64,000 nt of DNA from Heterobilharzia americana (Eukaryota; Platyhelminthes; Trematoda; Strigeidida; Schistosomatidae), in NCBI GenBank assembly GCA_944470555.2, contig OX104130.1, positions 74,591,160 to 74,655,159 on the forward strand, read 5' to 3'. Under the pieces are notes generated by a model. It saw only the letters and a program-made list of their open reading frames with translations. It did no database searches and was not told the DNA's origin. Each line of letters opens with the position of its first letter. Position 1 is the first letter of the stretch. Positions 11,001-26,000 of this stretch are shown piece by piece. The translations under genes were made by a program, and so were the position numbers.

Positions 11001-14000
11001 AACTAATCAAGATATTCGACTGAAGTTAAGAATTATAGGAGATGAGTAGGACGTCACTAAAAACTGTGAAGCAAAGAGCTGAAGGTTACAGAACCTTAAC
11101 AAAAGCATTTTTATTCGGATCTTCAGAAAAAAATTCTTCATGATTATTTTTTGTGTCATCTACTTTTAAAAAGAATGACAGGTTAAAGGCGATATAAGAG
11201 AATACTTCACAAACTAAGTGAATAGATGCAAAAAAATGAATAATAATGTAGAGTCATAACCGCACCATTTTCTATATTTATCCATGAGGAGGAGAAACAG
11301 TGGCGTGATCAAGAGAGAGAGAGAGAGAGAGGTATCGACTGTAGAGTGTTTAAATCACAACAATTTCTGCGGATTGATCTACAAACGGAGACTGATGAAA
11401 TCGCTATTTGACAGGGTGAAATTGATTCCATAGTGAAAAAGCGAAGGATTATTTAGAGCTTGGTTTCAGTCCTCTAGCCTTCAAGGAAGACGATGTGTAA
11501 GGGAAAATGAATGCGAAATTTGAATCCAGTGCATACTTTAGTCTATCCAAGATGATGCGGCTTAATATTTTGCTTGCTTTGGGTGGACAGGAGAGTGATT
11601 CGGCGTCAGTTCTTGCAAACACTGAGGTCTCCCTTCTTCGGGCGTTTGACAAGGTAACCCTCCTTCCAATCAATGGGCAGGTGCCTTCCCTTCCTTCCAC
11701 ACGTTCTGCAATAGTGGTGTGGTGTGAGCATGTGTGCTGTTGTTTCTGCGTGTGTTCTCAGTGCTTGTGGTGGGATTCCATCTGGTCCTGCTGCTTTCCC
11801 ACATTTCAGTAGCTTTATGGCTATCAGGACTTCTACTTTTGTTGGAGGATTTATGTTCAGTTGTAGTTCTGTGGCTGGGTTGTGCTGGGCTGAGCTGGGC
11901 TGGGCTGCAGGTGGTATTTGTGGACGAAGTGCAGGTGGTGGTGTGGTGGTGGTGGTGGTCGATTCAAGAGCTTTTTGAAGTGGTCAACCCATCGTTTCCT
12001 TTGTTTCTCTTCTTTGGAGATTATATTTCCTTCATCATGTTTTATTGGTTTCATGTGCACTGTGTTGGTCTCTTCCCTCGGAGACAGCAGGTAACCTGGT
12101 TATTTGATAGAATGTTGTCAGGTCTCTGCTACATGCAGCCTGCAGCCTGTTGTGCTTCACTTGCCACTGTGTCGAAGAAGTGTGTTTTGTGTTTGCGTGC
12201 ACTCTTCTTCACATTTTTGTGCAGTGTAGTGTTTTATACATTGTACTGAGTTCCTGTTGTCGTTGTGCATCCTTGCACTGGTTTATCTTGTGTTTCACCA
12301 TCCTCCTCTCCCTCTTGTATCAGGTTCCATGTGTCTGTCGAGATGCATTCCTTATCTTCTTTCTTCTTCCTTCCTAATACTGTTGTGCAGGTTTCTTTCC
12401 ACATGTCTTTCAAAGAGTGCTCTTCCAATGTTCTTCCACACAGGTTTCTTTGGGGATGTTGCTCGATATCCCCATTTTGTGTTGATGGCTGGCTGACGTG
12501 AAGATTTCCTTTGTAGTTTTGTCCTTGAATTGAGTTTCCGTTCTGGGTGTTGAACTTGAACTGTGGTCTATCACCAGCTTCCTTGACTTGAAGGCTTTTA
12601 ACTTGATTTTGAAGGTTCTATGGACTAGATAGTGAGATGTGTGAACCTACATCTGCTCTTCTTCTTGACCTTGTGTCGAGTAGACCGCGTCTCCATTTTC
12701 TTGAGATTGAGATGAAGTCGATCTGATTTTTAGTGTGTCGTTTTGGTGAATGGTGAAATGCATGTCGCTTTGTGGATATCCTTGTGCTTGAGCACAGTGC
12801 CTCGAATCACCAAATGGTTGAATGCGCAGAATTCTGCAAACAATTCTCCATTGTCGTTCATCACCTCAGTGAGTGCTTCTCGACCCATGGTTAGTTCTCT
12901 TCCTGTGTTGTCTGCTGCCAGTTTGGCATTCATGTCACACCACTCATTATAATTTTGATGTCGCCAACTGGGATGGGGTCTTGTTTAGTGTTGATTGCAG
13001 TTGTCTGTCGGATTGCTGGTTTTTCTGTTGTTGTGCATTATTTGTAGGTGTGTAGTGTAGCATTGTATGATTGTGACCTTCCTTCGTTTTGAGTTGAATG
13101 TTGCTGTCATGATCCTGCATGAGTAGATTGTTTCTCACTGTATGAGAGAGAGTCTTCGATGGTGTTGGGGACATCATGATAGCCACTGGAAAACTGAGTG
13201 TGCTGGTGGTTGTCGTGTGGGTGATAATATCGGAGTAGATTATTGATTCTCCAGTTGACAGTTTGGAGAGTCCACTCCCATTCCATCTGCTTTTGCAAAT
13301 TCCAAGCACTTCAATGTGATACCTCTTCATCTCGTTTGCAATGTGGGCAGCGTTGCTAGGTTGAAACATGGTGCGGAGATTCCATGTCCTCATGTTTACT
13401 TTCTGTTTGATGGAGTTGAGAGAAGACACATCGTCCAATAGGCTTGCTGAAGGCTTTCACCAACTGGCGTCATTTCGCCTCTCGGATTCCAGGGAGGAAT
13501 ACTTTTGTTATTATTTTTTATATTTTGTTTGTGCTTTGAAGTTTGTTTAGCGATTTGATTGGTTTTCTGGGGTAGGTTTGCTAGCCGTATGCCCAACCTT
13601 CCCTCTTTATGGGGGCTTAGGAATGGTTAGTATCTAGTGAACTAGCTAAGCAGGTGAGGTTACGGGTAACAATATGTTGACATAATATGATGACCCATTC
13701 ATTGTGTTTTTGATCTTCTCGCAATCGTATTGTCTTCCACCTCTTGACATATCATAAACAGAGTTAGTTGGTCAACATTTGAAAAGAGCTTTGAATTGAA
13801 GTGAGCTCATTACATCGTGCACGTTTGCTTCTTTGTACATTGACGTTAAGAATAATCACTTTCATGAACCAATTGGCAAATATCTAACCATTTTGCATGT
13901 TATCTATTTGGTCACAACAACTTATTCAGTTTTGTTTTGTGAACACAAATTCCATTCCCACAAATGCTAACTCAATAACAATAATGTCTCCTAATTACAC

Positions 14001-17000
14001 CTGTCCAAAAGATAAAATGTTGCTTTAAAAAAGTAGACCTGATAATTTCAAGGACAAATGCCTCATCACTGTTAAGACTCAAGTCAATGTCAAGGATAGT
14101 GGTCCAAAACGTTTATGTTAATATTTTAAGTAGATAATTCTATAAACATGTATTCTATAATTGAGAGCATTCACAAATGGAGATTCTACCACTAGCTCCT
14201 ATAAATAGCATCATATCGATCCTTTATTGATCTTTATCAGTGCGTACAAACTCGCCGCGTTCATAGATCATAATCTCATAAGACCGATAATTACTTACTG
14301 TTCTCCTCCTCCACCAGTGGCCAGACGAAGGCATAGTACAAGTGTACGAAGTCTCTCACTACTGGTGTGAGCCGTTTATGGAGATGTCAGTTGCCCAGAG
14401 AATAGAAATCAGTAACTAGAGGCCCTTGATGACGTAGCTTAATATCAATCACAGTGGTACAGATTTACACACCGTTTATCACCTTTGAAGTCTTCACTGT
14501 TTTCATGAGACTTCATCTATTTTTTCATTTCTTCTTATACATTGCTGTCTATTTCAATCTCATTTGTTTTCCACCCACCTTTTTTCTGCATGCCGCTATG
14601 AAGTTTCTTAACTTGAAATCAGGCACTTTAGTGCCAGGTTCCAAGTTTACATTTCTTTCTACCACTTTCTGTATTCCTTTTTAATATGAAAGCTATGTGT
14701 CATTCCATCTATTTGACGCTAATCTATCTAAAGCATCTCACTGGAAGGGAGAGATCATCCTTGAATTAACTGGGACTTTCGTGTAATTTGCTTGGTTATG
14801 GCTAACAGTGAAATCTAGGATACGCATTTTGTCCTCCTTCAAACTCATGAGATGGATGTAACTTCACTTGAGTGAGGCGTGGTGTTCCCACTGAGACTCG
14901 AATCTAGCACTTGCCTTTTCAAACACCAAAGCGTTATCTGTTAGGCTACCCAGCCATGACAGCCATTGGTTATTGACTAGCACCAGTTGTCTCCTGTCGA
15001 TTGTTATACTGTACTAAAATAGTCGACCACCGTACCAATCATGACAAAAATTAAGATTTTGTTGATAACTACAAAAGAAATCTTTCCTTTATTAAAGAAT
15101 TGCATGATTCTTGTCGTTTTGTTGCACCGAAATTCAAGCGATAATAATGATAATAATAATGGTAATATATTTTGAGGTTAATGAACATTTTGATTTTAAA
15201 GTAGTATGCATCAGACACTGACATCAACGGGAGAACCACCCGAAACCTCAGAGCATTGGATGTCTGTTTCTCCGTAATGGAACTCCTCAGCAGTACGCAC
15301 TCATAACCATGCTGGGACCAAACTCAAGACCATCGAATTTTACGGCGGATGTGGTAACCATTCAGCTTCTGGGTCGGGGTTCCCTTCCCTTTGAATGGTT
15401 GACTCCACAGGTCACGGCTTCTCACTCGAACTTGAGGATATCCATCTCGAAGCTGTCCGATGCTCCCAGGTTTTCAATGGTTCTTCAAATGATGTCAGTT
15501 CGTGATAAATACTACCTTAAAATAGTAATAGTAATAAAAATAATGTTTGATAAACTCACTATGGCGTGAAGCATACTTCAGCTGATTCATTTGCAAATGA
15601 TCGTGGTTTCTGGGATAACTTTCTACCATGTGAAGTATACACACCACCAGGATCTGTAAGTAAGGCATTCATTAGTCACTTAAAATGAAAAGAAAAAAAA
15701 CGAGAGAAGAAAAGAAAAAGCTACAGTCTACATACATTGTTGGAAAACATCTTCATATTCTTCTGCTTCATCGATATCTTCAAGATCGCCTTCATGAGTA
15801 TTTCCATCATTAAATCTGAAGTAATATACACATTAAATTGAGTTATGCATACTAAAAAAGCAACAATAAACGACGAACGTTGTCTTGTAAATTTCACTTA
15901 TACATCCATCCAATGTAATTTTTATCACTTCTGTGTGTCTCACAATATCCAAGTTAGTAACTCGTTTTACTACTTATTGATATACTTGTAATTCTCCCTT
16001 GTTTCATTGGATCGAGTTGTTGGACCTTTATTGGCATATAGGCTCCTATGTGGATGTCTTGAAATTGCCTGAATGTCAATTATGATAATTTAGTTGGTCG
16101 ACAAGTTGTTTAACTAGTCCAAGATAGGATGAAACCTGCATCCTGGATTCCTCTGCTAGCAACAACCAACTAAATTACCATTAATAACTCGTTTCACTGA
16201 AAATTAGCCGTTAAGCTCGTGTGTTAATGATTGGAGCGAGTTACCCTGCTCCTTCCTCACAAGGAATACTACCTACAGTGATGATATATAACTTGACATC
16301 GAAACATCTGGTAGTCGACACTTTGGCTGAAGCAGCAGCGCATTATGATTAGTTATATGTCACCGCCACGAGCACTTCATGTTCAAGCAATGGGTTGAAA
16401 CATGGAAATAGATTTTTTTGACATAAGAATGGCTGAATTATTCTATCACTAAACGTTTAGATTGTACTTCCTCTTTTTTCAGTGATTATTCATAGACTGT
16501 ATAAATAAATAGTCGCATTTGTTCATAAGTCAATGAATGTTTCTCTGTCGAAAAAGCAATCAACCTGATAAACTGGAGTTTAGTGAAGACTGAGTGAATG
16601 TTAAGCAAATAAACGAGGTTACTATACACATCTGTCGTTGAAACAAACCTTTTATCAGTGATTTACTAGTTAGTTGGATTATATACTGAACAAATTTTAC
16701 AATCAGTCGATATCTTATTGTCCTCATATAAAATCAAACTCTTTGGAAGTACTTTTAATCACATATCGACAACAACAAGAGAAGAACTGAAAAATCTGGT
16801 AGTACTAGACATCTATTTCAAACTCATTAACATTATGTAGCCAGGATCTCACCAGAGAGTGAGTTCAAGAATATTGGGGCTCACGATGATTACTCGACCA
16901 TCGACCAATTTCATCTCTGAGCATCCATCTCACTCCCAACTTACTTGACATGACAAGTCATGAGTTCTCAGTAGAATTTAGAGAAATCCACCTTATAACA

Positions 17001-20000
17001 ACTCACTCATAAGAATTGCATAGTGTTTCAATTGTTGTCATAATAAACTACTTTGAGGTAGATTCTTCAAGGTTCTGATGAGATGTGACCTGTGAGGTCA
17101 ACTGAAGGCCAGTCGAGATAAATTAGGCGTAGAGTTTTAAGTAAAAAGCGTAAGTTGATGAGGTTCTTAACTTTCATTGACTTAGGTAGTTGGAGCACGC
17201 TAGCTGAAGTATGTTTAGGCTCGAAAAAGGTTAAACTCAGCCAGACGAAAACATGGCATCAGTCTATAAATTTTCTGTCTGTTGATCATAGTCATGCAGT
17301 AGAATGTAAGTTCCATGATTTGGGTTCACACAAAAACCAAAATCGGCTACTGAAAACACAAGAATCAATGGCAGTGGCACAGATGTGTTCACACACTGCC
17401 TTTATCTTATTGATTAGATCGAATTTCTTTGCTATTTTGCCTTATCAGTCACTACAACTTTCCAATACTTTTGACTACTTTCTTCTCCGTTTCTCTATCT
17501 CTCATTATAGTGCCTTAAATCTTAACATGTTAATGTGAGGTTAATTTAGGAGTATAACTAGGACACTGTGGTAGATTGTAATTCCATTTTAGTCTGTTTG
17601 TTAGAAATGTCACATGGTGAAACAGTATCCTTTACTGGATACACTCTATATTACTCATCGGTTTCGTGAACTGGCTTGCATCATGAAAATACAGTAGGTA
17701 GGCGTCATGCATCACCAGTTCACTGTACACATATTCCAATAATACCTTGGAGGTAATATCACACGTGCATGGTTGGAAACTGTTATGGTAACAAATAACG
17801 TTGCTATGCTATGATAACATTATTAAAAGACAAAGATTATCTAAACAATGTGATGTGTATTTGCGTAAAAAATTCTGAATAATCTGATCACAGATTTTTC
17901 GCTGACTGATACCTGTATTTCCCGACCTGAAGGCGGCATTCGACTCCATTGATCCAGAAGTCTTATGAAACCTCTCTCACTGAAAGGCGTGCCGAGTAAG
18001 TACATCACAGAATTAAACGCTCTCTACTCAAACACTTGTGGACGTGTTACAGCCTATGGTGAGATGTCCAGGGAGCTATGCTCATCAAGTGCTGGCCGTC
18101 AACGGTACCCACTCTCTACATTCTTATTCAATTTTATCATAGATATTCTTATAGAGGTCTCCCACTCGTCGCCTGATTACACAGACGCTGGCCTAATCGG
18201 TGGAGAATTTTCGTTAGACCTAGAATATGCAGATGACATGATGACACAGTCCTGTTAGGTGAAGACGCCGACAAGATACAGAGTCTTCTCAACACTTCGA
18301 GTGGCAATTTGAGAATGTTTGGGATCCGTTTCTCACCATAACCACCACCACCACCACTGAATGCAAATTGTTGCTTCAGGATTCGTCTCCAACCGTCCCA
18401 CGGCTAACAATAGACAATGTAGTGATTGAGTGTGTCAACCATTTCACTTACCTGGGAAGCGAAGTGGAGTCAGTCCTGCTCTGGTGTCTCAGTGGCCGGA
18501 GAAATCTCTGTACGGATACAAAAAGCTATACTGGCCTTCGCCAACTTACTCCACCTGTGTTCCCCCGTGATATCCGATTGTCTATCAACGGTCACGTGTA
18601 CTCCACACCAGTCCGCTCTCTTCTACTCTATGTCTGTGAAACATCTCCACTGAACGTGAAAGGCATCAAAAAGGCTGGCTTCACGTATTTCACCACTGTT
18701 GCCTGTCTTCGCAGTATACGCCGTATTCCGTGGTGTCACCAACTGAGTAACACAGACGTCTACACACTTGTAGAGTTCTAGAGAGTAGAGGTAAATCAGT
18801 TGACGAGGCTATTAACCTTCATCGACTGAGATGGTTGGCACACATATTACATATGCCTAGTCGCCGATTGCCTCGTCACACAATGTTGGCTGAAGTAGGT
18901 TCAGGCTGGAAAAAGGCACAAGGTGGCCACACTGAAACATGCCACCAATGTATGAAGTCTTTGACTGTTGGTTTCAGCCATGTGGGGTGATGCAGACTAG
19001 GTGGTTGGGGTCCTCGGGACAAGAGGAAGCAGTGGTTGCAGACTGACTCTAGGTGATGATATGGCTCGCAACCGATGTCAGTGGTGTAGATGTATACACA
19101 CACACACACACATTATCCTCATCTTAACGACGCTATACCGAATCTCACCATTTTCTCACTCTTCCTTTTTGTCTTTTCGTACTTAATATTTCTTTCGACT
19201 GAATTTTCTTATCTTCATCTTCCACCTCACTACCTTTTTACTTGATGTAGTGATATGAGGTGTGGTAACTCGGATCGTTACCCAGTAATGCCTGGTTCTA
19301 TGTTGATACTGATGATGATCACACACTTACCTATCAAGTCAATTTATGGATGAAAATGAAAGGCCAAATATAATGAATATGAAAAGATTGCGACACCAGT
19401 CTTGGTGATATGATTAGATAAGGATTACCATGATAAATAAAGTGAAACAAAAATTGTTTTTGTTCACACAACGGAGGTTTAAGTTTACGATTGTCTATCA
19501 CCGGCAGATTTCTATGTGAGCCCCTGAATTGAATGCTGTTTTCACACCAACCTGATGATTTATTTCGATGGTTTCCTATGGATATCTTTCACCTGCACTT
19601 ATCAAAGTTTGTGTGTTAAATTATTTTCCAAGCCATTTTGGTACGTGTCCACCTACCCTAGTCTGCATAACACGATTACTCCCTCCTACGTAAATGGGCC
19701 CTCACATATCTGTTAATTGGTAAATACAGTAGGATGTGATATACGAGGTTGAGGTTTCTGGCGAAGCAGGTGATGGATATCCGTTTTTCATAAGTGTGTC
19801 TGTCAGAAATTGCCTTACATCATCCATTGTATCAGATGTACAAATATGATGGACTCCATTAGATGAGCATTTTACTAAGCCTCTATTATATTTCGTTGGA
19901 CAAAAACTGTAGAAACTTAAGAATGGTTTCGTCCAAGTAGGCTTTTTATAAATTGATAGTCTGATAGATCCATCTTTCCTGCGATAGAAGAGTATATCAA

Positions 20001-23000
20001 GAAATACAGGTTGATGGTTTTTTTCTTCTTCACATGTCAGGCCGATATGATCTTGTACGGTATTAAGTCTTTAAAAAAAACTCATGGCATCATCATCTGT
20101 GTCATTTATCACAATAATGTCATCAATATACCTTCTGTAGAATGTGACATTACTGATTAAATCCTGAGCTATTAGCTGTATATGTGACATATGTACATCT
20201 TATAACTGTCGTAATGGACTCCCTGTACCAACACAAGCAGGTTGCATAAAGTATTCACCTTCGAAAGTGAAGGTAGCTCTTTCGAATACATCAGAGGAAT
20301 AGGGGAAGAAGCATAATTCGCGGATAGATAATCTCAAAGTATATTAACTCTCTTCGTTAGAGGTACACTGGTAAATAATGATTTGACATTAAAAGAGGAT
20401 ATTTTCTGATCTCTGATATTCATGTCAATAAGACAATCAGCAAGTTTAAAAGTATCTTTCAATGAATACTTACATAAAACATTCCAAGTTGGACTCGGTA
20501 TTTCGGCTAACCATTTCACCAATTGGAGTGTGGGAGACTGACACATTGGCAATACTGGACTTAGTGGATTATCAACTTTATGAATTTTTAGGGGTCCACA
20601 TAGTTTGAACTCCACTTTAACAATAACATTCATATTAAGAAGTTTAACTAGACTATATGTTACTTACCCTTCTAATTTTCTTATATCCTCTGATGGAACA
20701 TCCACCATGAATTTACTTTCATCACAAAGAATAGACAATATTTTATTTTTGTACTCTACTTTGTTCATCAACACAATACCTGATCCTTAATCAGGCTTAA
20801 GAATCATCAAATCAGGATTATTCTGTGATTTTTTTCAAGGAATTAAAGTATTGATTGGTTAAAATGTGTCTGTGTTTCAGATCTGGCTTATGGGATTGAT
20901 AAGTGATTTTAACTAGTTCAGTCTTTAGCTAACTTTGGTTATCAGAAGAGGTAGGAACTGGTGAACTTAACTGTTCATATAGATTTTCGAAATGGGCATC
21001 TATCGCTAAATATTTACTATGATAGAGTATGGAGCTGAAAAATTGAATCCAAGGGAAAGAGGTTCTTTTTCATATACTGAGAGTTCAACTGAAGACAATT
21101 TCTTCACATATTGATTCATGTGCATAAAAACAATCTGTTATTTCACTTTACTTACCTTGGTAGTTCTTATCTGATTATATCGCCAAAACTAGTGCCACAA
21201 TCTTTTCACAGTCATTATAATCTGACCTTTCATTTTTATTATCATTTTCGTATGTAGATTGATTAGAAAAGCAAATGTGTGATCGGATTATTCGAAACGT
21301 ATTGCGGAAATACAACACATTGTTCAGATAAACTTCGTCTTTTAATAACGTTAGCGGAAGTTAGTATGCTGGACTACTATTGTTCATCAAGAAACTACCA
21401 GAACTATGTATAACTTGTTAAAAATTCATCAGAACGAACAAAAGTTAAATGTTCAAGTCTGATGGGACCCACTGACCCTTGTCTGACAACGTACTTCCAA
21501 ATCAGTGGCAAGATATACAAACAGATGAAATGAACTCCAATGGGACCACAGATATTCGGACTAATTGCAGAAGCAGTGAAGCAGAGACTGCAAGTCATGA
21601 TTCTACCCGTGATTAAACCGAAAATCTGGATTCTCTATGAAGATGTTGCTTTTGTTATCATTAAAAAAGATGATCTAGAAAAAAAATCACCGTTTGATCA
21701 ACAACGTTTTCAATGACATCAAACTCATAATGGAGAAAGATTAAAACAACCAACTACCATTCCTGGATGTCTTAGTTATTAGGACGAATGCCGGAGGGCT
21801 GGAAACTCGAGTGTACAGGAAGCCAACACACACTGACCAAATCCTCAACACAAGTAGCAACAATCCAACAACGCACAAAATCTATTCAAAAGAGCGAGAA
21901 CACACTGCAGCACACCAACTTCACAGAGAAAATTTCTTGGTGTCCATCCTAAAGAAGAACGGCTACCCACGAAACTTTATCAGAAGATGCCTATCCCGTG
22001 CATCATTAACTACAAAGTCATCGACATAAATCAATAAACGCATCATCCTACCATACATAAAGAAGATGTATCAGAAATCACGACAAGATTACGGAGACCA
22101 CTTAGGATTGGTGTAGCTCATAAACTAACAAATTCCCTCCAAACACTATTATACAGACCAAAGGATGCAACAAGCAAAGAAGACAAACCGAATATCATTT
22201 ACAAAATCAACTGCAATAACTGTGTTCAACGCTACATTGGAAAAAAGTGTTCACGCTTTTTACCGTCGTCTACGTGAACACCAATTGGCTATTAAATGCT
22301 ACGACATTTCATGACTCATTTCAATGCACGTGGATAATTATGGACATGAATTCAATTTTGACAATGTAGAGTTCTTGGATAGAGGAAACACAAAGAATAT
22401 CAGAGAATTCCTAGAAGGTTGGGATTCAGGTCAATCAGTCAGCAATCAGTAGATATATAAATATGGACGCAATCTAATGATAAACGACAGAAAGGTGAGA
22501 GGTCAAGTTAGAGGAACAGCCAACAGGAAAATGTATACGTTTAATGACACAACAATCTAAAGAAACAACCAATCAGAAACCAGTTGGTCAGGGTATGCTA
22601 CTAAATCAGTTCACTTCAGACTGAAGTTAGTGCTGATAATGTCGTCTAGTAGGACGATGAACTCTTCACAGTTAAACAACCCAGCTCAGAGAACACAATA
22701 CAACCAAGACCATCCACCTGAGCTACAAATATTCTCCACCATTTTATCGAAATCGTTCTATTATGTAATTGTTTTTGATTCATTTGCATTCAAAAACAAA
22801 AAAATTTTACCAAAGTTTAGAAATTATTACCAAGTTAACTTTACTGCAAGCCACCATATACTACTGACAAACATAAGTAGTTAGAAATCACTAACTATTC
22901 ACATCAAAGTAATCTAAACTGGTATGTAAAGCATAAAACATATCAAGTGAATAACCTTTAGTTATATAATTCTGATAACAAGTGAAGAAGACTTACATTA

Positions 23001-26000
23001 CAGGTGTAAAATAATTACTCAGTGTAGAACCTCTTCTAGCATTCGATATTGTTTCAAATTGTGTTACATCCAAATCAGTTGAACTACGCAATAAATGTGG
23101 TAATGCAGAAATATCCTTCATTGTTGTTTCTGTAGTCTTTGTATCACTTAGATCAACTGATTTCGGTTTGTTATGCAAATCTCGTAAATCATTAGAATTC
23201 GATGTATGCTTTACTGTATAGACAGTTTGTGCTTTGACTTCCTGTTCATCAACTAACTTTTGATTAATAGTTCTATGAATAAGGTATAAGACAATGAAAT
23301 AAGAATGAATCATCTGAAAGAGTAGACTATGAACATTGTGATACTGTTATGTAATTTAAAATTATTTACTGGACAACGTTTCTGACACATTTTTTTTTTC
23401 CACTGGCATATTGAGGTGATTATACAATTATGAGACACCGTCTAAGAAACTCTGATTCCCTCTCCTTCATTTTGTTGTAGGTAGTAAGATTTTACGGATA
23501 TTCTGAAATAGGTGTTAAATCACTTCTGTAGCATGTATTTAGTGCTGATTTGATCAACAAAGAATCGGTTATCAATATCTTGCCCAAATCAGTTAAGTTA
23601 GTTTCCACGATTATCACCCTTTCCCATCCTATAGTATAGTTGTGTGATTGCATCCATAGCTAAATCTATGCTTTTCTCTAGATTTCTTATGTTAGTAGCC
23701 TTCGTTAATCAAATCATCATCAAAAAAAATACAGAAAAATAACTCAGCACCTAATCCAGACATATAGGAAATACTACTACTCATATTACAAATGAGGAGG
23801 AGAGAAAATTAAAGCTATGTGACTCAAAGTTGTAGAGTTACCTTGATGTAACAATAAATTGCGTCCAAAACGTGTATCAGTAAATAACCGAATCCAGTCG
23901 AAATGTACTCAGTATTCTTGTGCATGTACATGGAATACACAATGAACTTTACCTATTACTTGAGAGATAGTGAAGCTATCTGGTTAGTCAAACCTTAATA
24001 GGTGGCGAAGGGTTCGAACCCGTGACTCATCGATTGTAAGTCAACACCATAAACCAATGAGCTACAGCTCTACTTAGTGGATGATATTATTCCACTGTCT
24101 AATATAATTAGAAAGAAAACTAGAATAACATCAGTTGGTCATGAAACAAATTGACTGAAAAACTATTGAAAATCTTGAGGTACTTAATGTCTAGTTTGTC
24201 ATCATTTAAGTTTTTCAACTTAGTTCTAAGATCTGTAGACTCTCTATAGTCATATTTCTTTAAGCTGAATGAATAAAATGCCTAGATGTAAGGTGTTTAT
24301 TCTCGACTACAATAAGATATTCTTCAGAAAAGCGTACAGTTTGTTGCTGAATTTTGAAACGGCCTTCTTGAAAAAAGGATAAATAAAAGTTGATTTTCTT
24401 TCTTACAGCTGTGAATTGGAGGTTTTCAATAAATGTTATCATATACCTCTTAATAAGAGTAATTGAATAGAACTCCTTATTGGGTCTCTTTTGATCAATA
24501 GTAATAGTATTAATAATAAATTTGTCTTATTCCGAACCATAACTGTGTTTACAGAACAGAAAGCAATCTCGTAATTAAGAATAACACATGATTGCTGAAA
24601 TGTTTAATGGCTTCAAGATTATGACAACTGTTCGCTATTACAAAGCTGATTAATAAGACCATGTCTAACATGATTTTCTTCATACAAGTTAAATAAAGTG
24701 GTATGGTTAAATTTAAGAATGTATTAGGGCGTGCATAGAGTTTAATAGATTTGCTTCTTGTCTTCTCAGGGAATAGACATGAAAAGAGGTGCATATAAAG
24801 ACGATGTTTACCATTAGATAAAATATTTTAAGCCAGCTGTCTATAAGGGTTCATGACCACACTTATCAGCACGGTCACTGATGTAGTACTTGCTCTACTA
24901 ACAGACTTCAAAATCCTTCGCAATACAACGTAGTGATTTTCCTGGAGTCCAGAATAAGGGAGAAACAATAAGTAAGTACAAGCAATACACAGGAAGTGAT
25001 AAAACGTAAGAGTAGAGACTGAGTTAGTTTAAACATTCTCAGTTTCCTTGCATAAAAAATGTAAAGGGAAGGATTTTCCTGGAAATCACTAAGACATGAA
25101 AGAACCAAGAAAGATGACAGGAAAAGCACAAGACAAGATGGATTACGCTTGTTACATTCTCTACAAAAGAGACATCTATAATACAAGAGTCATTCAACTG
25201 AAGTTATTTACAAAGGTCTTAAGCGGAAATTAATCATCTGACATTTGGAGGGATTGAGTGTGACACCAATTTTGGCTGAAAAGCTATTAAACTGAGAACA
25301 GTCTGGGGAGGAGAAGATCGGCTTGGATACTGTTAGGTCTACTGGGTACTTTAGTTGAGGTCGGTAGGTCACGTAAAAGGAAAAACAAAAGAAAAGCAGA
25401 AAGAACAGCACATTGAGGCACACCGGCTTCAGTAAGTAGCAAAGTAGAGCCCTTCCTTCTGTATAGAGTGTACTGTCTTCTCTCTAAAAAATAAGAATCA
25501 AGCCAGTTTGTAATCCAAGACAGTGCATACTTTTTGGCTAAACACGTATCATACAGTGATCTCAGCTCAGCATTGGTGCATGTTTCCGAGTTTCATACAT
25601 ACCGAATCTAATGTGGCATCAAAATGAGTTGAAAAGCTGACTAGGTTACTGTGTCCAGGAGAACACAAGAAGTTGCTGTCACAAAAGTAAAAGTCCCCAC
25701 GGACAATAAACAATGAACTACACATTCATCAGAGCAGCTAATTCTGTGAATTTGTCAGCGAATCTACTAAGTGCACATGCCAAACCTCCATTTTCATGAA
25801 TCATTAAATATATTCTAAAAAACTAGTTCTATGATAGACGGATTATTGGAGTCTTCAAAGTTTTGCATAAAAGAGGTTAGAGACGACTGTTTACATTTAT
25901 GGATACTCTATAATCCTTCTCAGTTTTATGTCTTCTACTATTTAAAGCGACTTTTTCTGGATTTTCATCTTACTAATCTGATAGTTTCTTGTGTAGTCAG

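Noticed and set aside
11734..12249. 171-codon plus-strand frame, apparently membrane-like
   Set aside because: It is antisense to the RTE-B linker; hydrophobic appearance comes from reverse reading of a coding region.
23975..24080. Possible tRNA gene on the minus strand
   Set aside because: A- and B-box-like sequences exist, but the T-arm and acceptor stems do not pair. Treated as a SINE relic.
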